Part shown: positions 43,430-54,900 of the stretch, one piece after another | How positions within the stretch are numbered: the stretch's first letter is position 1 | Layout of the letters: every line of letters begins with the position of its first letter | Assembly: GCA_018398585.1 (NCBI GenBank) | Contig: JAGTTD010000010.1 | Span: forward strand, 79,501-143,500 | Direction of reading: 5' to 3' | Length of the DNA: 64,000 nucleotides | DNA from: Simmondsia chinensis | Lineage: Eukaryota > Streptophyta > Magnoliopsida > Caryophyllales > Simmondsiaceae | Position numbers and translations under genes: made by a program | Notes under the pieces: model-generated | Database searches by the model: none | Told to the model about the DNA's origin: nothing | The model's input: the letters and a program-made list of their open reading frames with translations, nothing else

Positions 43430-44348
43430 TTGCTCATCATGAAATGAGATGAACACAGAAGGATGCAAATTAACTACAAAGACCCGCCAAAAATTTGAAG
43501 TCAAAGTCTGGGAAAATTTTTCCCGTCCATTTTGTGGGTGGGTTGGTAACACACGGAAAATTATTGCTTTCCCAAGTGCTGATAGTAGATGTATCATTCT
43601 TGGAGCAACAGTAAAGTTAGAAGTTCAAATGATCTAGTTCGAGACATTGATTGCAGTCGTGACTTAAATGATTATAACTTTTGATCTAAAAGTAGTTGAG
43701 AACCCATTAGATATCAAAATGAAGCTTTTGGAGTGAACTATATAAAGCCACCTACGGTAATTGGCTCACCCAATTTGCTTAGGTTTGGCCTTTAAGACAT
43801 GTTTTTGCCATTTTTTGTGCTTTGCAACTAGTTTGAGGGCATTTTCTTACGTAATTTTATACTTTAAGAGTTTTTGTTAGTTGGCTATAAATACTTGTCG
43901 GCTGTCATATTTCCTTTCATTTCAAATATTGATGAATACAAACCCTAGAGATTTTTCTTTTCAATTTTGGTTGATTCGATTCCTTTGTCAATTTTGAAGT
44001 GCTCAAATCGTGATTTGTACTTCCGTTCCGCATGAATAGTCATTTCGAGAAGTAAGCATGAAAGATTTAATGGGTTGGTAGAAACTAGAAATCTAATAGA
44101 TAATGATAATATACATGCTGATACAAGAAGAAGTTGTGGAAAGCCTAATATTAAGTGATGAAGTCAGACAATGTGGCGTATTTGGGAATTGACCTAATTA
44201 GTCTCCCCCACAATACATTATGATGTTAATTTGCCATAAAAATTACAGCTTCTCCTGGGATGGAGGTGACATAATTATGACATCACAATTGCCTCATCAT
44301 AATTTTGCAGCTATTCAATCTAACAGTCCTGTGAACCTTTTGAAAGCC
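43430..44348. other. Intergenic DNA upstream of the phytocyanin-like gene
   Basis: AT-rich; includes the distal promoter. No gene or repeat was recognised before the LINE target duplication that begins at 44349. Confidence 0.4.
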
Positions 44349-44385
44349 CAAATTATCCCCGATTGGCACAGATAATGCATTTGTT

Positions 44386-45782
44386 TTTTTTTTTTTTTTT
44401 TTTTTTTTGGTAAGTCAGTGTTTTATTTTTTATAACCAAAAGAGCAAAGTACAAGAGTACAAGGGCATTCCCCTAACAAGTCCAATAGCCTACATGACAG
44501 GCGGGACAAACAAAGCGGAAAAGAATACACAAAAAACAAGCCCAAAAGGCAAACAAGGTAAAAAGACCAAAGGGAAAGGAGAAACTCCTACAAATAAATA
44601 CAATAGAAAGGAAAAAACATAAAAAGGAAAGAAAGGGGAGATTAGTCCCCAAAAGAGGCAGCAACAGCAACGGCCTTAGCAGCTGCACGGGTCATCCGAC
44701 GCTCAGCTTTCCTCGAGCAACGAGAGGAGGCAGCGGTCCACCCAGTGTTCGAAGAATCAACAGTAGCGTCTCGGGGGGGAGGAGCAGCACTTGGAACACT
44801 AGCCTCGCAATTCAGAGAACACTGTAAGGGCGTAGTCAAAGGTCTCGAGTCATGAGAATCCGAAGAGACACAAAAGTCAAAAAGCCCCGGAGGGACTAAA
44901 CGACCACGCAAACGACCAGAAGTGGTAGCAAGGCAAGACTCAGAAGTGGCCCCCCGAGAGCCCGGGGAGTTCAAGAGCCTGAGAAAAGAAACAGCATCCA
45001 AAGCATCCAAATCAAGGGGTCGAGTATCCCTCGGATCAGAAGGACCCAAGTCAAAGTGCCCCAAAACACGAGAATGATCTACATCCAAAGTAGAGGGAGC
45101 CGAAGGTTGCGAACCCGAACTTTCTGATGCCAGACGACCTCGGAGTGAACCCGGAACAGTAGCAGTAGCCCGGGAAATGGAAGTGGAGTTCGGTTGGGCT
45201 GGAAGCACCCAACAGGGGCCCCGGGTGGGCCTGCGCCACCCGGGCCCAAGCGCCCCTGCTGGAGCAGAGTTGGGCCTGAGAGGCCCACTGCCCCTCGGGC
45301 CCAACAAAGCAGAGGGGCGCGCGCCCCTTGCGATAGGGTTGGGCCTGGGAGGTCGGGGGCCTCCCGGGCCCGTTAGAGCTGGGGACCGTGTGTCCCCAGC
45401 CAGCTTTTCAGGCCCAGCAGCGCGCTGGGCCTGTAGATGGGGCGAGGGCCCCCCTCAATTGGGTTGCAATATTGGGCTTTGCTCTGGCCCAATGTCATAT
45501 TGTGAATTATGAGTAATATTTTCCAGCACATCATCAAGTGGTTCTACCTCATCAACCTCAATATTATTCCCGAGCCCATGATCCGCCCTCGTTTTATGTT
45601 GCCGACCTCGATGACGGGGTTTAGCACCATAAACGATCTCAATCGGGGGACGAGAAGAGGAGTCCGGACAAGAGTGACCAAAAGTTGAGCACTTAGAGCA
45701 TATAGGGGGCAAACCTTCATACTTGAACGTGATCGGGATTCGAAGATCCTCAAAGTGAACCTCAATATCATTAGGAATCGGG
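44386..45782 (-). mobile_element. ORF1-only L1-type LINE derivative with poly(A) and 37-bp target duplication
   Basis: The insertion is flanked by a 37-bp direct repeat (44349-44385 and 45783-45819; it begins CAAATTATCCCCGATTGGCA), with a ~25-bp T run at the left, which is the poly(A) tail of a minus-strand element. From the right end it enters within a plant L1 ORF1 zinc-knuckle domain, runs to the ORF1 stop at 44642, then a ~230-bp 3' UTR and the poly(A). No endonuclease or reverse transcriptase follows, so it depends on another LINE. The long target duplication is unusual for L1 but perfect apart from edge ambiguity in the T run. Confidence 0.75.
44642..45782 (-). pseudogene. Truncated LINE ORF1 (DUF4283/CCHC type) with one premature TGA
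   Basis: The frame begins truncated with ICPIPNDIEVHFEDLRIP, then VKYEG-like LPPICSKCSTFGHSCPD, a CCHC zinc knuckle typical of plant L1 ORF1 proteins. A single TGA at 45455-45457 interrupts an otherwise open frame that continues to 44642. The downstream part is Pro/Gly/Arg-rich and GC-rich, unlike its AT-rich surroundings. The stop lies in AATTGAGGG and could come from a methylated CGA mutating to TGA. Confidence 0.7.
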
Positions 45783-45819
45783 CAAATTATCCCCGATTGG
45801 CACAGATAATGCATTTGTT

Positions 45820-46593
45820 ACTTATCAATAATGAATATATATTACTGCTACATTGTGATCAAACTTGAGCTGGCCATTGGGAGACGTGAAATCATAACAT
45901 GACGTAGTTTGACTTGATCTATTTTTAAGTTAGCCCAATTTGATTTGCTTCTTAAAAGGGTTGGGTCAAATAGGCTCTCCATAGTGAACGCGTCGGGTTA
46001 TTTGTCGAAAATATTTTGGTCTTGGCTGAGGTCGACCAGGCTTGTCCCTATCTATGACCCCTTTTGAGCTGAATCCGACCTATTTTACAACAAGTCTGAT
46101 GCCATTCAAACCATCTAAAAATCTTAAAGAAAAGAAAGCGACAAATAAAAAGAATACAATAAATTTGGTGGCATCCGGTGGTGGTCTCGCTACACTTCAA
46201 TGGTGGCATGTGGCTGTTGTTGTTCATGGTGGTTCGGTGAAACTATTACCTCAGTATGGTTAATATTAATTTTGATGGGTCAATATTTAGTACCAGCTCA
46301 ATTGCTCAGTATTCGATTAGCTTGCCCCACGAACTAAAGGTTATCTTAATACGTTAGAATTTGACCAGAGAAAATATCATTATATCTTTTTCATCATCTT
46401 ACGTTTTTTTTGAACAGCTTCTTTATCTTCCATTTCATATGGTTTAAGGGAAATATTTTGTTTTTTGGAAATTTTTTTAACAAAATATTCTCTCTTTAAA
46501 GTACTTCTTAAAATTTGTGTCTTTTTAGTTTAAAAATAATTTTATTATATAAATTTGTATAAATTCACGCTTGGTTAAATTAAGATTGAAATG
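45820..46593. other. AT-rich intergenic DNA
   Basis: Contains wording like TTGACTTGATC and GGGTTGGGTCAAATAGG similar to the degenerate tract at 27.2-27.7 kb. No gene recognised. Confidence 0.35.
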
Positions 46594-47158
46594 TGTTAGG
46601 ATTATACCTCAAATTTATTTATTTAGTAATTAAGGATAACCGAGGGGTCACTGATCGATCGGGGGAATGTCCAATCGATCGGGTGATTTAAGTGAAAAAT
46701 ACCTGTTTTGGCCAAGAGAGGGCTGATCGATCGGGAGTCGTTTTTCCACGAGGGTTATAAATAGACCTGTTAGGGTTTCAGTTTAGGTATCCAATCAAAT
46801 CCAACTTAAAGAGAGAGCCCAGCGCCGTCATCAAAAGAGAGAGGTGATTTCATAATTCCTCCAATTCAAATATTCGAGTGCTACGAGAGTTCAGAGGGAG
46901 TGATCTATAATTCTCCATAGATCTCGTTAAGAGGAAGTGTGATTGTAATTCTTCCGTTCAAGTTCAATAAAGATCTCCATCTCCGCCCGTTGTTTTCTCC
47001 CCTCTCAATTGTAGAGGGGTTTCCACGTAAATCATTGTGTTTTTCTTGTTTGTTCTTTCTTTCACCTATTTTGTATACTTCTCGTCTGTGTGAGTCATAT
47101 TATTTGAATCGAATCAAGTGATTAGGATTTACGCTTCCGCATCAAGATTTTACTCACA
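46594..47158 (+). repeat. LTR of a second retrotransposon family (GATCGATCGG-rich)
   Basis: 565 bp from TGTTAGGATTATACC to ACTCACA, about 75-80% alike by eye to 49454-50039. It carries three CGATCGATCGG-type palindromic units (46651-46662, 46671-46682, 46723-46734), a TATAAATA box at about 46756, and a tRNA-Met primer site just beyond its end. No matching 3' LTR is nearby, so only the 5' part of the element remains. Confidence 0.75.
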
Positions 47159-47660
47159 AATTGGTATCAGAGCATATCAGATTTGTTAAGACTCCTCACA
47201 AAATGAAACATATAACTTAAGATTACGATGAAAAATGCTTCCTCTTCATAGAAGAAAATGTTTCCCCTTTTGTCAAGAGAAAGCCAGTTTTCCAATCAAT
47301 GGATGCAAATATTTTCTGTATTTGCGAATATTGCTATAGATTTATCAAACAATAGGGGCTTGTAAAAGGAAAACAATAGATGTAGCCCTCAGGAATGGCC
47401 GTTCATTTGATTTTTACAAAGGTAAAAACTACTCGCTTTAGGACTATCCACGCCGGATAGAAAATTCTAAAGCATTTGCATTAATGAGAGTAAATAAGGC
47501 TCTATTTAAAGGGTGCTTCCACGTTAAACTGCCAAAATTAGTAGATCTCAAGTTTGTTAGTCAATTAGTAACTCGATTTACTTCAAAAAAAAAGGACACC
47601 AAACAACATTGTCTACTCATGGGTAACGCAATTGTGCACTGATGGAGGGATCTACAAAAG
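47159..47660 (+). pseudogene. Primer-binding site and degraded leader/gag remnant
   Basis: TTGGTATCAGAGCATATCAG at 47161-47180 is a tRNA-Met type primer-binding site directly downstream of the LTR. An ATG at about 47202 starts a frame that is soon broken by stops. Later frames look like scraps of a Gag region, but I cannot identify domains. The remnant ends near a TIR-like motif AGTAGTGGCGGATCCAGG at about 47665. Confidence 0.5.
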
Positions 47661-48067
47661 TAGTGGCGGATCCAGGATTAGTGACCACTGGGGGCACAAT
47701 GTAAATGAAGATATATGTGTGTGTGTGTATCAAAAATCTAGTATAGTAACGGGCAACGACGGATCCAAAAAATTCAATTAATGGGAGCAACTAACAAAAT
47801 TAATCAAAATCAAAGAATATAAAAACTAAAATTTAATTCATTACACAAAATAAAGCAAGTGGGACTTGAAATTAATACAGTAAAATTTTATAACTTTGCT
47901 GAAAATTTTATGAGTGATCCCAAATAGAAAATTAATTGATTTGTCAATTAAATGCCGTGATAATGGGTGATTTTTAATAATGTGGGCTTCATAATTATTA
48001 TAAAAGTAAATATTAAAAATTTATTAGCTAATTAATTAATAAAAATTAAATATATAATTATTGAAAT
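47661..48067. other. AT-rich repeat-like DNA
   Basis: Starts with the TIR-like motif AGTAGTGGCGGATCC and includes a related ACGACGGATCCAA near 47757. Very AT-rich thereafter. Probably part of a DNA element with unclear ends. Confidence 0.35.
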
Positions 48068-48082
48068 AAACTTATAACACAA

Positions 48083-48188
48083 CAACAACAACAACAACAA
48101 TAGGCTCAGTGCTTTAAGGGCTCCCGCGTAAGTAGGATTTGAGAGGGTAGGATGTATGCAATCTTACCCCTTTAGAGTAATATCCTAA
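48083..48188 (-). mobile_element. Head-less RTE/Au-type 3'-tail insertion (106 bp)
   Basis: A 106-bp insertion flanked by the perfect 15-bp duplication AAACTTATAACACAA (48068-48082, 48189-48203). On the minus strand it is only the LINE/SINE tail: a GGATATTACTCTAAAGG start, GCATACATCCTACC, GGGAGCCCTTAAAGCACTGA and (TTG)6. It shows that the tail alone can be retrotransposed, or that extreme 5' truncation occurred. Confidence 0.8.
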
Positions 48189-48504
48189 AAACTTATAACA
48201 CAATATTACTTAAAAAGTAAAGATACTAACATATAAAAAATATAAACAATTAATATTTTATAAGTTAATAAATTTATTTAATGTAAATAGAAATTTTTAT
48301 GAAGGGGAGTAGAAAACAAAAAAAAAAAAAAATATTTAAGAAAAAATCAATAACATGTGAAATCGAACCCTTAATCAAGTGTACAAAGTATTTACTACAG
48401 AAAATCATTAAACAACTAGCTACAATATAATACTTAAGCACAAATTATTGTATATATTTCTAAAACTTACATGATCAAACATAAACCAATTACTGATTGG
48501 GGGG

Positions 48505-48629
48505 CCAAAGCCCTCCTGGCCCAATGGTTGGGTAGGCGTGCTGTCACCTCGGGATCCAGTGTTCGAAGCTCGGCATTCCCCTTCCTCTTCCTTGCTAAAG
48601 AAGTTTGTACTATTAAAAAAAAAAAAACA
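48505..48629 (+). mobile_element. tRNA-derived SINE with poly(A), just upstream of ARMC6
   Basis: A-box-like TGGCCCAATGG and B-box-like GTGTTCGAAGCTC lie ~45 bp apart and a 12-bp A tract ends the element. An imperfect 17-bp target duplication (AATTACTGATTGGGGG / AATTACTGACTGGGGG) flanks it. An open frame in phase with ARMC6 runs through this SINE from 48471. Confidence 0.65.
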
Positions 48630-48791
48630 AAATTACTGACTGGGGGCCTTCAAAAGGTTGGATTCGGCTCTGTAAAGATAAACATTACAGCCGGCGGGAT
48701 TCACCGACTCGGACACCTCCGCGCTGCGGTGCTTACTTCTAGCACTGTTACTGTCTTCAACTCTCTCTCCCCCGTAAACAACAGCCCAAAA

Positions 48792-51700
48792 ATGGGGCCT
48801 CCCAAGAAGACCATATCGCAGCAAGCATTCGACGATCTCGTGAGGGACAACATCGACGACTTCGGGATGGACCCTCTTGAAGCCCTTAATGACGCACTTC
48901 AAACCCTAACTCTCCAAGGCATCGATCTTGCCGGCATTGTCCCCTGCGTTCCCGGTCAGGTCTCCATCGAGGACCATCCTGTCATACAGTCGCTCCACAA
49001 GTTGAAGACCCTGGATTCTTCCTCCAATATCTTCAATGAGAGGGACCTTGAAGAATTGACTGGCCTTCTCCATCAGCTGACCGATTCTTGCCGTGCTGAA
49101 ACCTCCGCCAATGCCGCGATTGCTACTAGAAATGGAGGTTTGGAGTTGGTTACTTCAATTTGCTCCAGGGTTGCTGGAAATGTGAATTATAGCGCTAAGG
49201 TTTCGGCTTTGAGGACACTGGCGTTGTTGCTTCACGGTATGGATCTTTGTTCTTCTTTTGCTTTGTGAATTGAATTGGTGTTGGGGAAAAGCAATGGGAT
49301 TCTTTTGTTAACATCACCGCAGCATTTTGTCAAATTTCAGTTTGTCATATATGGTGCAATCAAACGGTACAATGTTGCATTATTTGGATTGCTTGCTCCC
49401 TTCATACGGATTTGTTGAGGTAAAATTGAAAATGTGGGACACCGCATAGAAAATGTTAGGAATGTGCCTCAAATTTATGTATTTAGGATTTATGGGCTGC
49501 CGAGGGGTCACCGATCGATCGGGGGAATGTCCGATCGATCGGGTGATTTAAGGAGAAAATTCAAGTTTTGCAGCCGCAAGGGGGCCGATCGATCGGCCAG
49601 TACCGATCGATCGGGAGTCATTTTCGCCGTTCAGTATAAATACGTGGCTAGGGTTTATGTTTTTGGTGATCCAATTAAGAATCCAATCAAAGAGAGCCGC
49701 CATCCAATCAGAATCCAATTAAAGTGAGGTCAGTCGTCGTCATCAATTTGAGAGCATTACGAGAGTTAAGAGAAAGTGATTCATAATTCTTTCATAGATT
49801 TCATTCAGAGGAAGTGCTATTGTAATTCTTCCATTCAAGTATCAATAAAGAATCTCCATCTCCGCCTGTGGTTTTCTCCCTTCTCGATTGAAGAGGGGTT
49901 TCCACGTAAATCATTGTGTGTTGTTTCGTTTGTTCTTCCTTTTACCTATTTTGTTTACTACTCGTTTGTGTGAGTCATATTATTTGAATCGAATCAAGTG
50001 ATTAGGGTTAACGCTTCCGCATCAAGTATCCATATTACAAATTGGTATCGTGAATACTAGATTTGTCAAGGTTAGATTTTTCTCAACAATTGGTATCAGA
50101 GCATATCAAGTTTGTTTCAAATTTTTTTAACAATTGGTATTAGAGCATATCAAGTTTGTTCCAGATTTTTCTAACAGAAAAAGATAGATTGGTGTTTTGA
50201 GGTGGGATCTTTTGGGAAGGAGTGCTGAACTCAAGCTTTAGGGAGGTGCAGGATTGGAGAGTTTTGTACTATTTTTGATGTGTTCAACTTGTTTTTTGGG
50301 GTTGGTGTAAGGGGTATTTATAGGGCCTTTATCCTTTGCTATAATCACCACTGATGAGGCCTTGGTCGAGTGGTAAAAATATTATGAAGGTTGAGGTCTT
50401 CGAACAAGAGTTCTAGGTTTAGAGCTCCTCTCATCCACTTCATTTACTTACGAAAAAAAGAGTAATCACCATAAAATGGTAGTTTGAGAATCAAAGTTCA
50501 TGCAAGTGCCAGCCATTTGTGTTTGGTGGAACTCCTTTCAGTCGAACAATTGCTACGCCTTTAATGCATTGCTTGCTTGTGACTCACAGATCTTCAAAGT
50601 ACTGAAGCGTTTCAGAAGTGTGGTGGACCAGACATTATCGTTGATATTCTGAATCGTGACAATCAAAATCTGGACATATTGAATAGCTGCTTCTCTGTAG
50701 TTGCTGCAGCTGCGACTGGTAATGAAATCCTCAAGGAGTCCTTTATGAACTTGAAAATTGATGAGCTTATAATTCATGCGTTGAAGAATCACAGCAAAGG
50801 CAGCATCCCCAGTTTATATGATGCTCTACGTACTCTATTGGCATCTGATGATAATCGTGTCGTGGCTTCTCAAGTAAGTATTAGATCCATCCTGTCTAAT
50901 AAAACTACACTTTAACATATTCCCATTCGGAGATCAATTAAAGATAATTTATAGCAAGGAATGAGAGATGCTTGATAAGAAACTTAGTGTTTATGACATT
51001 GTCATTGTTTCTTTTCTCTTTGTGTGGGGTGGGTACTGGTCCATTGACCATCAGTGAGCTCAGCAATTATGTAATGCAGGGCTACTGCGTCAACTGAGTT
51101 TGCTTATCCGCATATATTTGATCTTTTGAGCAGAGGCGGATCTACGTTGGCGCAAGCCCCCCTGAAATTTTATATAATTATTAATATTGACATATATTAG
51201 GCAATCCTGCAGCCTTGGCCTAGTGGTCAGCGTGCCTTACTTTCATCAATTGATCTCGGGTTCGAGACCCCACTTTGAGGCCACATTTACTAATATTTGT
51301 GGACAAATTATTTTATTTTGGGAGATACAATTAATTATACTTAATGGTTCTAGAGCTCGTTTTGTGCATTAATATTAAATATTGTATAATTTGTGAGAAA
51401 AATAAAAATAAATATTTTTGTTATATGTTAATAGTCTTGCTAATTGTTATTTAAATATACACAAATTACTAATATGTACCCTAAAAATATTTTAGTTTAT
51501 ATACAAATGACTTCAAATGTTTTTTCTAACCTTTTTAACTCTATAACTTATATTGTACTTTTATACTTATGAATCGATTCTTGTTTAAGTCTATTTGTAA
51601 TATTATACTTGTATGAAATATGTGTAATATCTTACATGTAATGGTTGAAAACCAAATAAAAAAATTTCAAAATAATTTTAAAATTATTTTTAAACTCTTA

Positions 51701-51858
51701 TGAGTCACAAATTTAGATTTACCCTTTAAAATTATCTTCCTTTCGTTACGTGTATGAGCAAAAATGTAATATATATGGGAATTTTTATACAAATATTATA
51801 AATGATGGAGAGACCCCAACCTAAGGGTGAATTGTATTTGAAAAATTATTACTTTTTG

Positions 51859-51933
<75 letters not shown>

Positions 51934-54900
51934 AATGCCTTAAATAAAATTGTCTCAGAAATTTCTTATATTTAGGAGTGATTAATTTAAGAGCCAGATT
52001 TTGACTTTGAATAAAAATATAGAAGAAATATATGACTAACATATTAAATATTGTGTAAAGTGAAAGTAATTTGTAATTCGTGCACTCCCTCAGTCAAAAT
52101 CCTAGATTCGCCACTGCTATTTTTTTCATCAACAACAGGTCTATGGCTATGCCCGCCAATTTGCAAAAGTTGGGATCGCTGGAGCTCTTGTGGACTCACT
52201 CCGTGAGGGGCTTAGTTCACCTAGTCTTGTTTCTGCAAGTGTTGCTTTGAAGGCTGTTGCTGTGAATGTAAGTTTGTTGATACTTCTCCTAATATTTATC
52301 ATATAGATAATAGAGATAATGCTTCACTTCTCCAGGGGTAGTCCTCTCAAAATATCATCTCTTTCTGTTTGTTTCGTTATGGTGGTATTATAATTTTTTG
52401 CCCCAGCAGTCGGCGCATTTCGGAGTCAAACGGTGATCTAATGATAGTCCTCCATGAGCTTATCCGTTGGTGGTCTGCCCTTCTGCCCTTGAGTCTGTCT
52501 TCTTATAAGTAGTTTCTCTGTCCAGTTCTCTTGTAGTTCCCTTTCACTATGAAAATTTCTCAGAACGAGGTTCATGTTCCCCAAGCTTATGGAGAACTAA
52601 ATGTTGTCCGTCCTTCATTTCATGACAATATCTGTCTCATACATCAAGGGAAAAAGTTAAGACTTCTGTATTTCTATGAGGAAATAAAGGACCAAGGTGG
52701 TTTTCTCTAGCTTTGTCAGCTCCAGCTTGTATTACTATCGTATCTGTTAGCAGATTATTTCTTTAAATCACTCCTACTTGTGTATTGGCACATTACCCTG
52801 AAGAAAGAAAAAGGTTGTTCGTATCCTCTTCATGGCTCTGAAGTTGTCACTACTGTGTGATGCATGATGCCAAAACAAGATTGGTCACATTGTTCTTGGT
52901 GCGGGAGTGAGATATTGTCTACCTTATGTCTTCTAAAGCTTCTTTTGATGTGGGTTTATCTGGCTGCAGGATGAAATATGCAGATCTGTTGCTGAAAATG
53001 GTGGTATAGATGCAACTCTAAGATGCATTGACGATAGTGGTGAGCAAGGCAACAAAAGTGTAGCCAGAGCATGTTGTTCTTTGCTGTCTAAGGTTCAGAC
53101 TAAATCCATTCACCTGATCAGTGTCTTTGAATTTAAAGCTTACCTACTCACGCGTAAAAGGTCTGTAGGTGCAGACTTTAACACAAGTGTCTTTTAATTT
53201 CAATCCCTGTCATTTTATTTTAAACCAATGAAAACATCATTTGCAATTCTGCAATGAAAAGCAGCAATCGAGATACGAAACAAGTGGTGTTATGTGCGAA
53301 AACTGAATTTTATTGGCTGATAAAGCATTCAATTCTTTGGCCCTAGTCTCTGACCTGTACTTTAGGTGTTCGAACTCTCAGCCTTGTTAAATATGAAACT
53401 GAGATTTTGCCGAGTCTCTATTGTGGGCCTAATTCTAAGCTGGAGTTCTAGGTGCCGCTGATGCATGATGCTTGAGAGGTCTCCTTTATTTATGTAGTCC
53501 TGTTAGAGGCATTGATATCAGATTTAAGGCTGTTAGACACGATAGCAGAGGCAATGTTGCTTTGTTTTTCTGATTAGAAGTCCTATTTCTGATGATGCTA
53601 ATGCTAATTCTGTATCAGTTCAGTTCATTTTGGTGTTTCACTTTTGAATAGTGCTTATTCTTGAAACCGTATAATCAAATTCAGCAAGTATGTCTACTAA
53701 GTTTAATTTGATTTTATTAGTTGGCAGGTAGTGATCTTAACAAGAGTGCGATAGTTGAGAAGGGTGGCATGGAAAGATTAATTAGACTTGCCACAAGATT
53801 CTCTGATGACCCTTCTGTATTACAAGAGGTAAGGGATTCTGAAAGCTATAAACTCTTGTAATTTTCTTCAATAGCGCTTTTGTTGGCTGGCAGTTTGTTT
53901 TCAGCTTGATTGTTTTAGGTACTATAGTTCCGGCGTTATTTAGTGTTATCAGTGCTGTGCTTTACCAAAGAGGGCACCAACACGCCGTCACCGGATCCCA
54001 TTAGAACTCCGAAATTAAGCGTGCTTGGGCGAGAGTAGTACCAGGATGGGTGACCTCCTGGGAAGTCCTCACCCTCAGGTTGGGGGCACTGGGAAACAGC
54101 CTCTCTTCAAGTTAACACCCTGAAGGGGGAAGGCTGCGTACATCCGCCCCCCCAGACCCTGCGTAGACGGGAGCCCTTGAGGTACTGGGTATGTTCCTTT
54201 CCTAGTGCTGTGCTTTAATGTCTGGATGCCTTAGTTTACCACTTTGTGTACCTATGGTGTAGTTCCTCTGACTACCTTGCTTATATAAATGATGCTACTA
54301 ACAAGTATGAATGATTGATCTACAACACCGTATGCTATCCTCCAGAGATTTGGCTGTAAAAAGTGAATAATTAAGCCTCCGTTTGGTTTAAAGGAGAACA
54401 TTTTCTTTATGGAAAATTTTCTACACAAAAATATTTCCAATTAAAACATTTTTTCTTAAAGATATTTGTCTTCCTAATTGAAGAAAATGGTTTTTCTATA
54501 AATTGGTGTGAGATTCACACTGGCCCAAGTTAAGCTTGAAGTGAGGCATATGGAGTGAGATTACCACAGAAAACCTTTTCCGTTTCCTGAAGGAAAATGT
54601 TTTCTCCTTTCATTCAACAGAATATTTCCATCTTTGTGGTGGTTAATACATGCAAAGAAATATTAAAATTGAGACAGAAAAGGTTTCTGTCAAAATAAAC
54701 AGACCCTAACCTGGTGTTTGGCCAAGCTTTCATACTGCTTCTATCAGCATTCTGAATAGTAAAAGCCGAGCTGGACCCAACACCAACAACTCTTTAAGTT
54801 ATGCAAGTTGGAATCAAATGTAAATATGGTATAGCAGATAGATATATGAGCTTTGTTGATGAGTGCTATTGACATTGTGGTATTGGATCGTCTTTTGGCC

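Noticed and set aside
44642..45512. GC-rich frames on both strands at 45.1-45.5 kb as a host gene or a bacterial insert
   Set aside because: The minus frame continues from a LINE ORF1 zinc knuckle inside an insertion with poly(A) and target duplication; the GC bias belongs to that element.
51205..51290. A tRNA gene
   Set aside because: A and B boxes are present but no cloverleaf or acceptor stem could be drawn. The same holds for 50351-50462 and 48505-48629, which have A tails and target duplications typical of SINEs.
53973..54070. A functional 5S rRNA gene
   Set aside because: The 5' end is diverged, the 3' stem is missing, there is no T-run terminator, and it lies inside a 239-bp insertion with its own target duplication and a LINE tail.
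53951..54217. Cassandra-type TRIM (LTR element carrying 5S sequence)
   Set aside because: No second LTR, primer site or TG...CA ends. The target duplication is 14 bp, not the 5 bp of LTR integration, and the 3' part is RTE-LINE tail.
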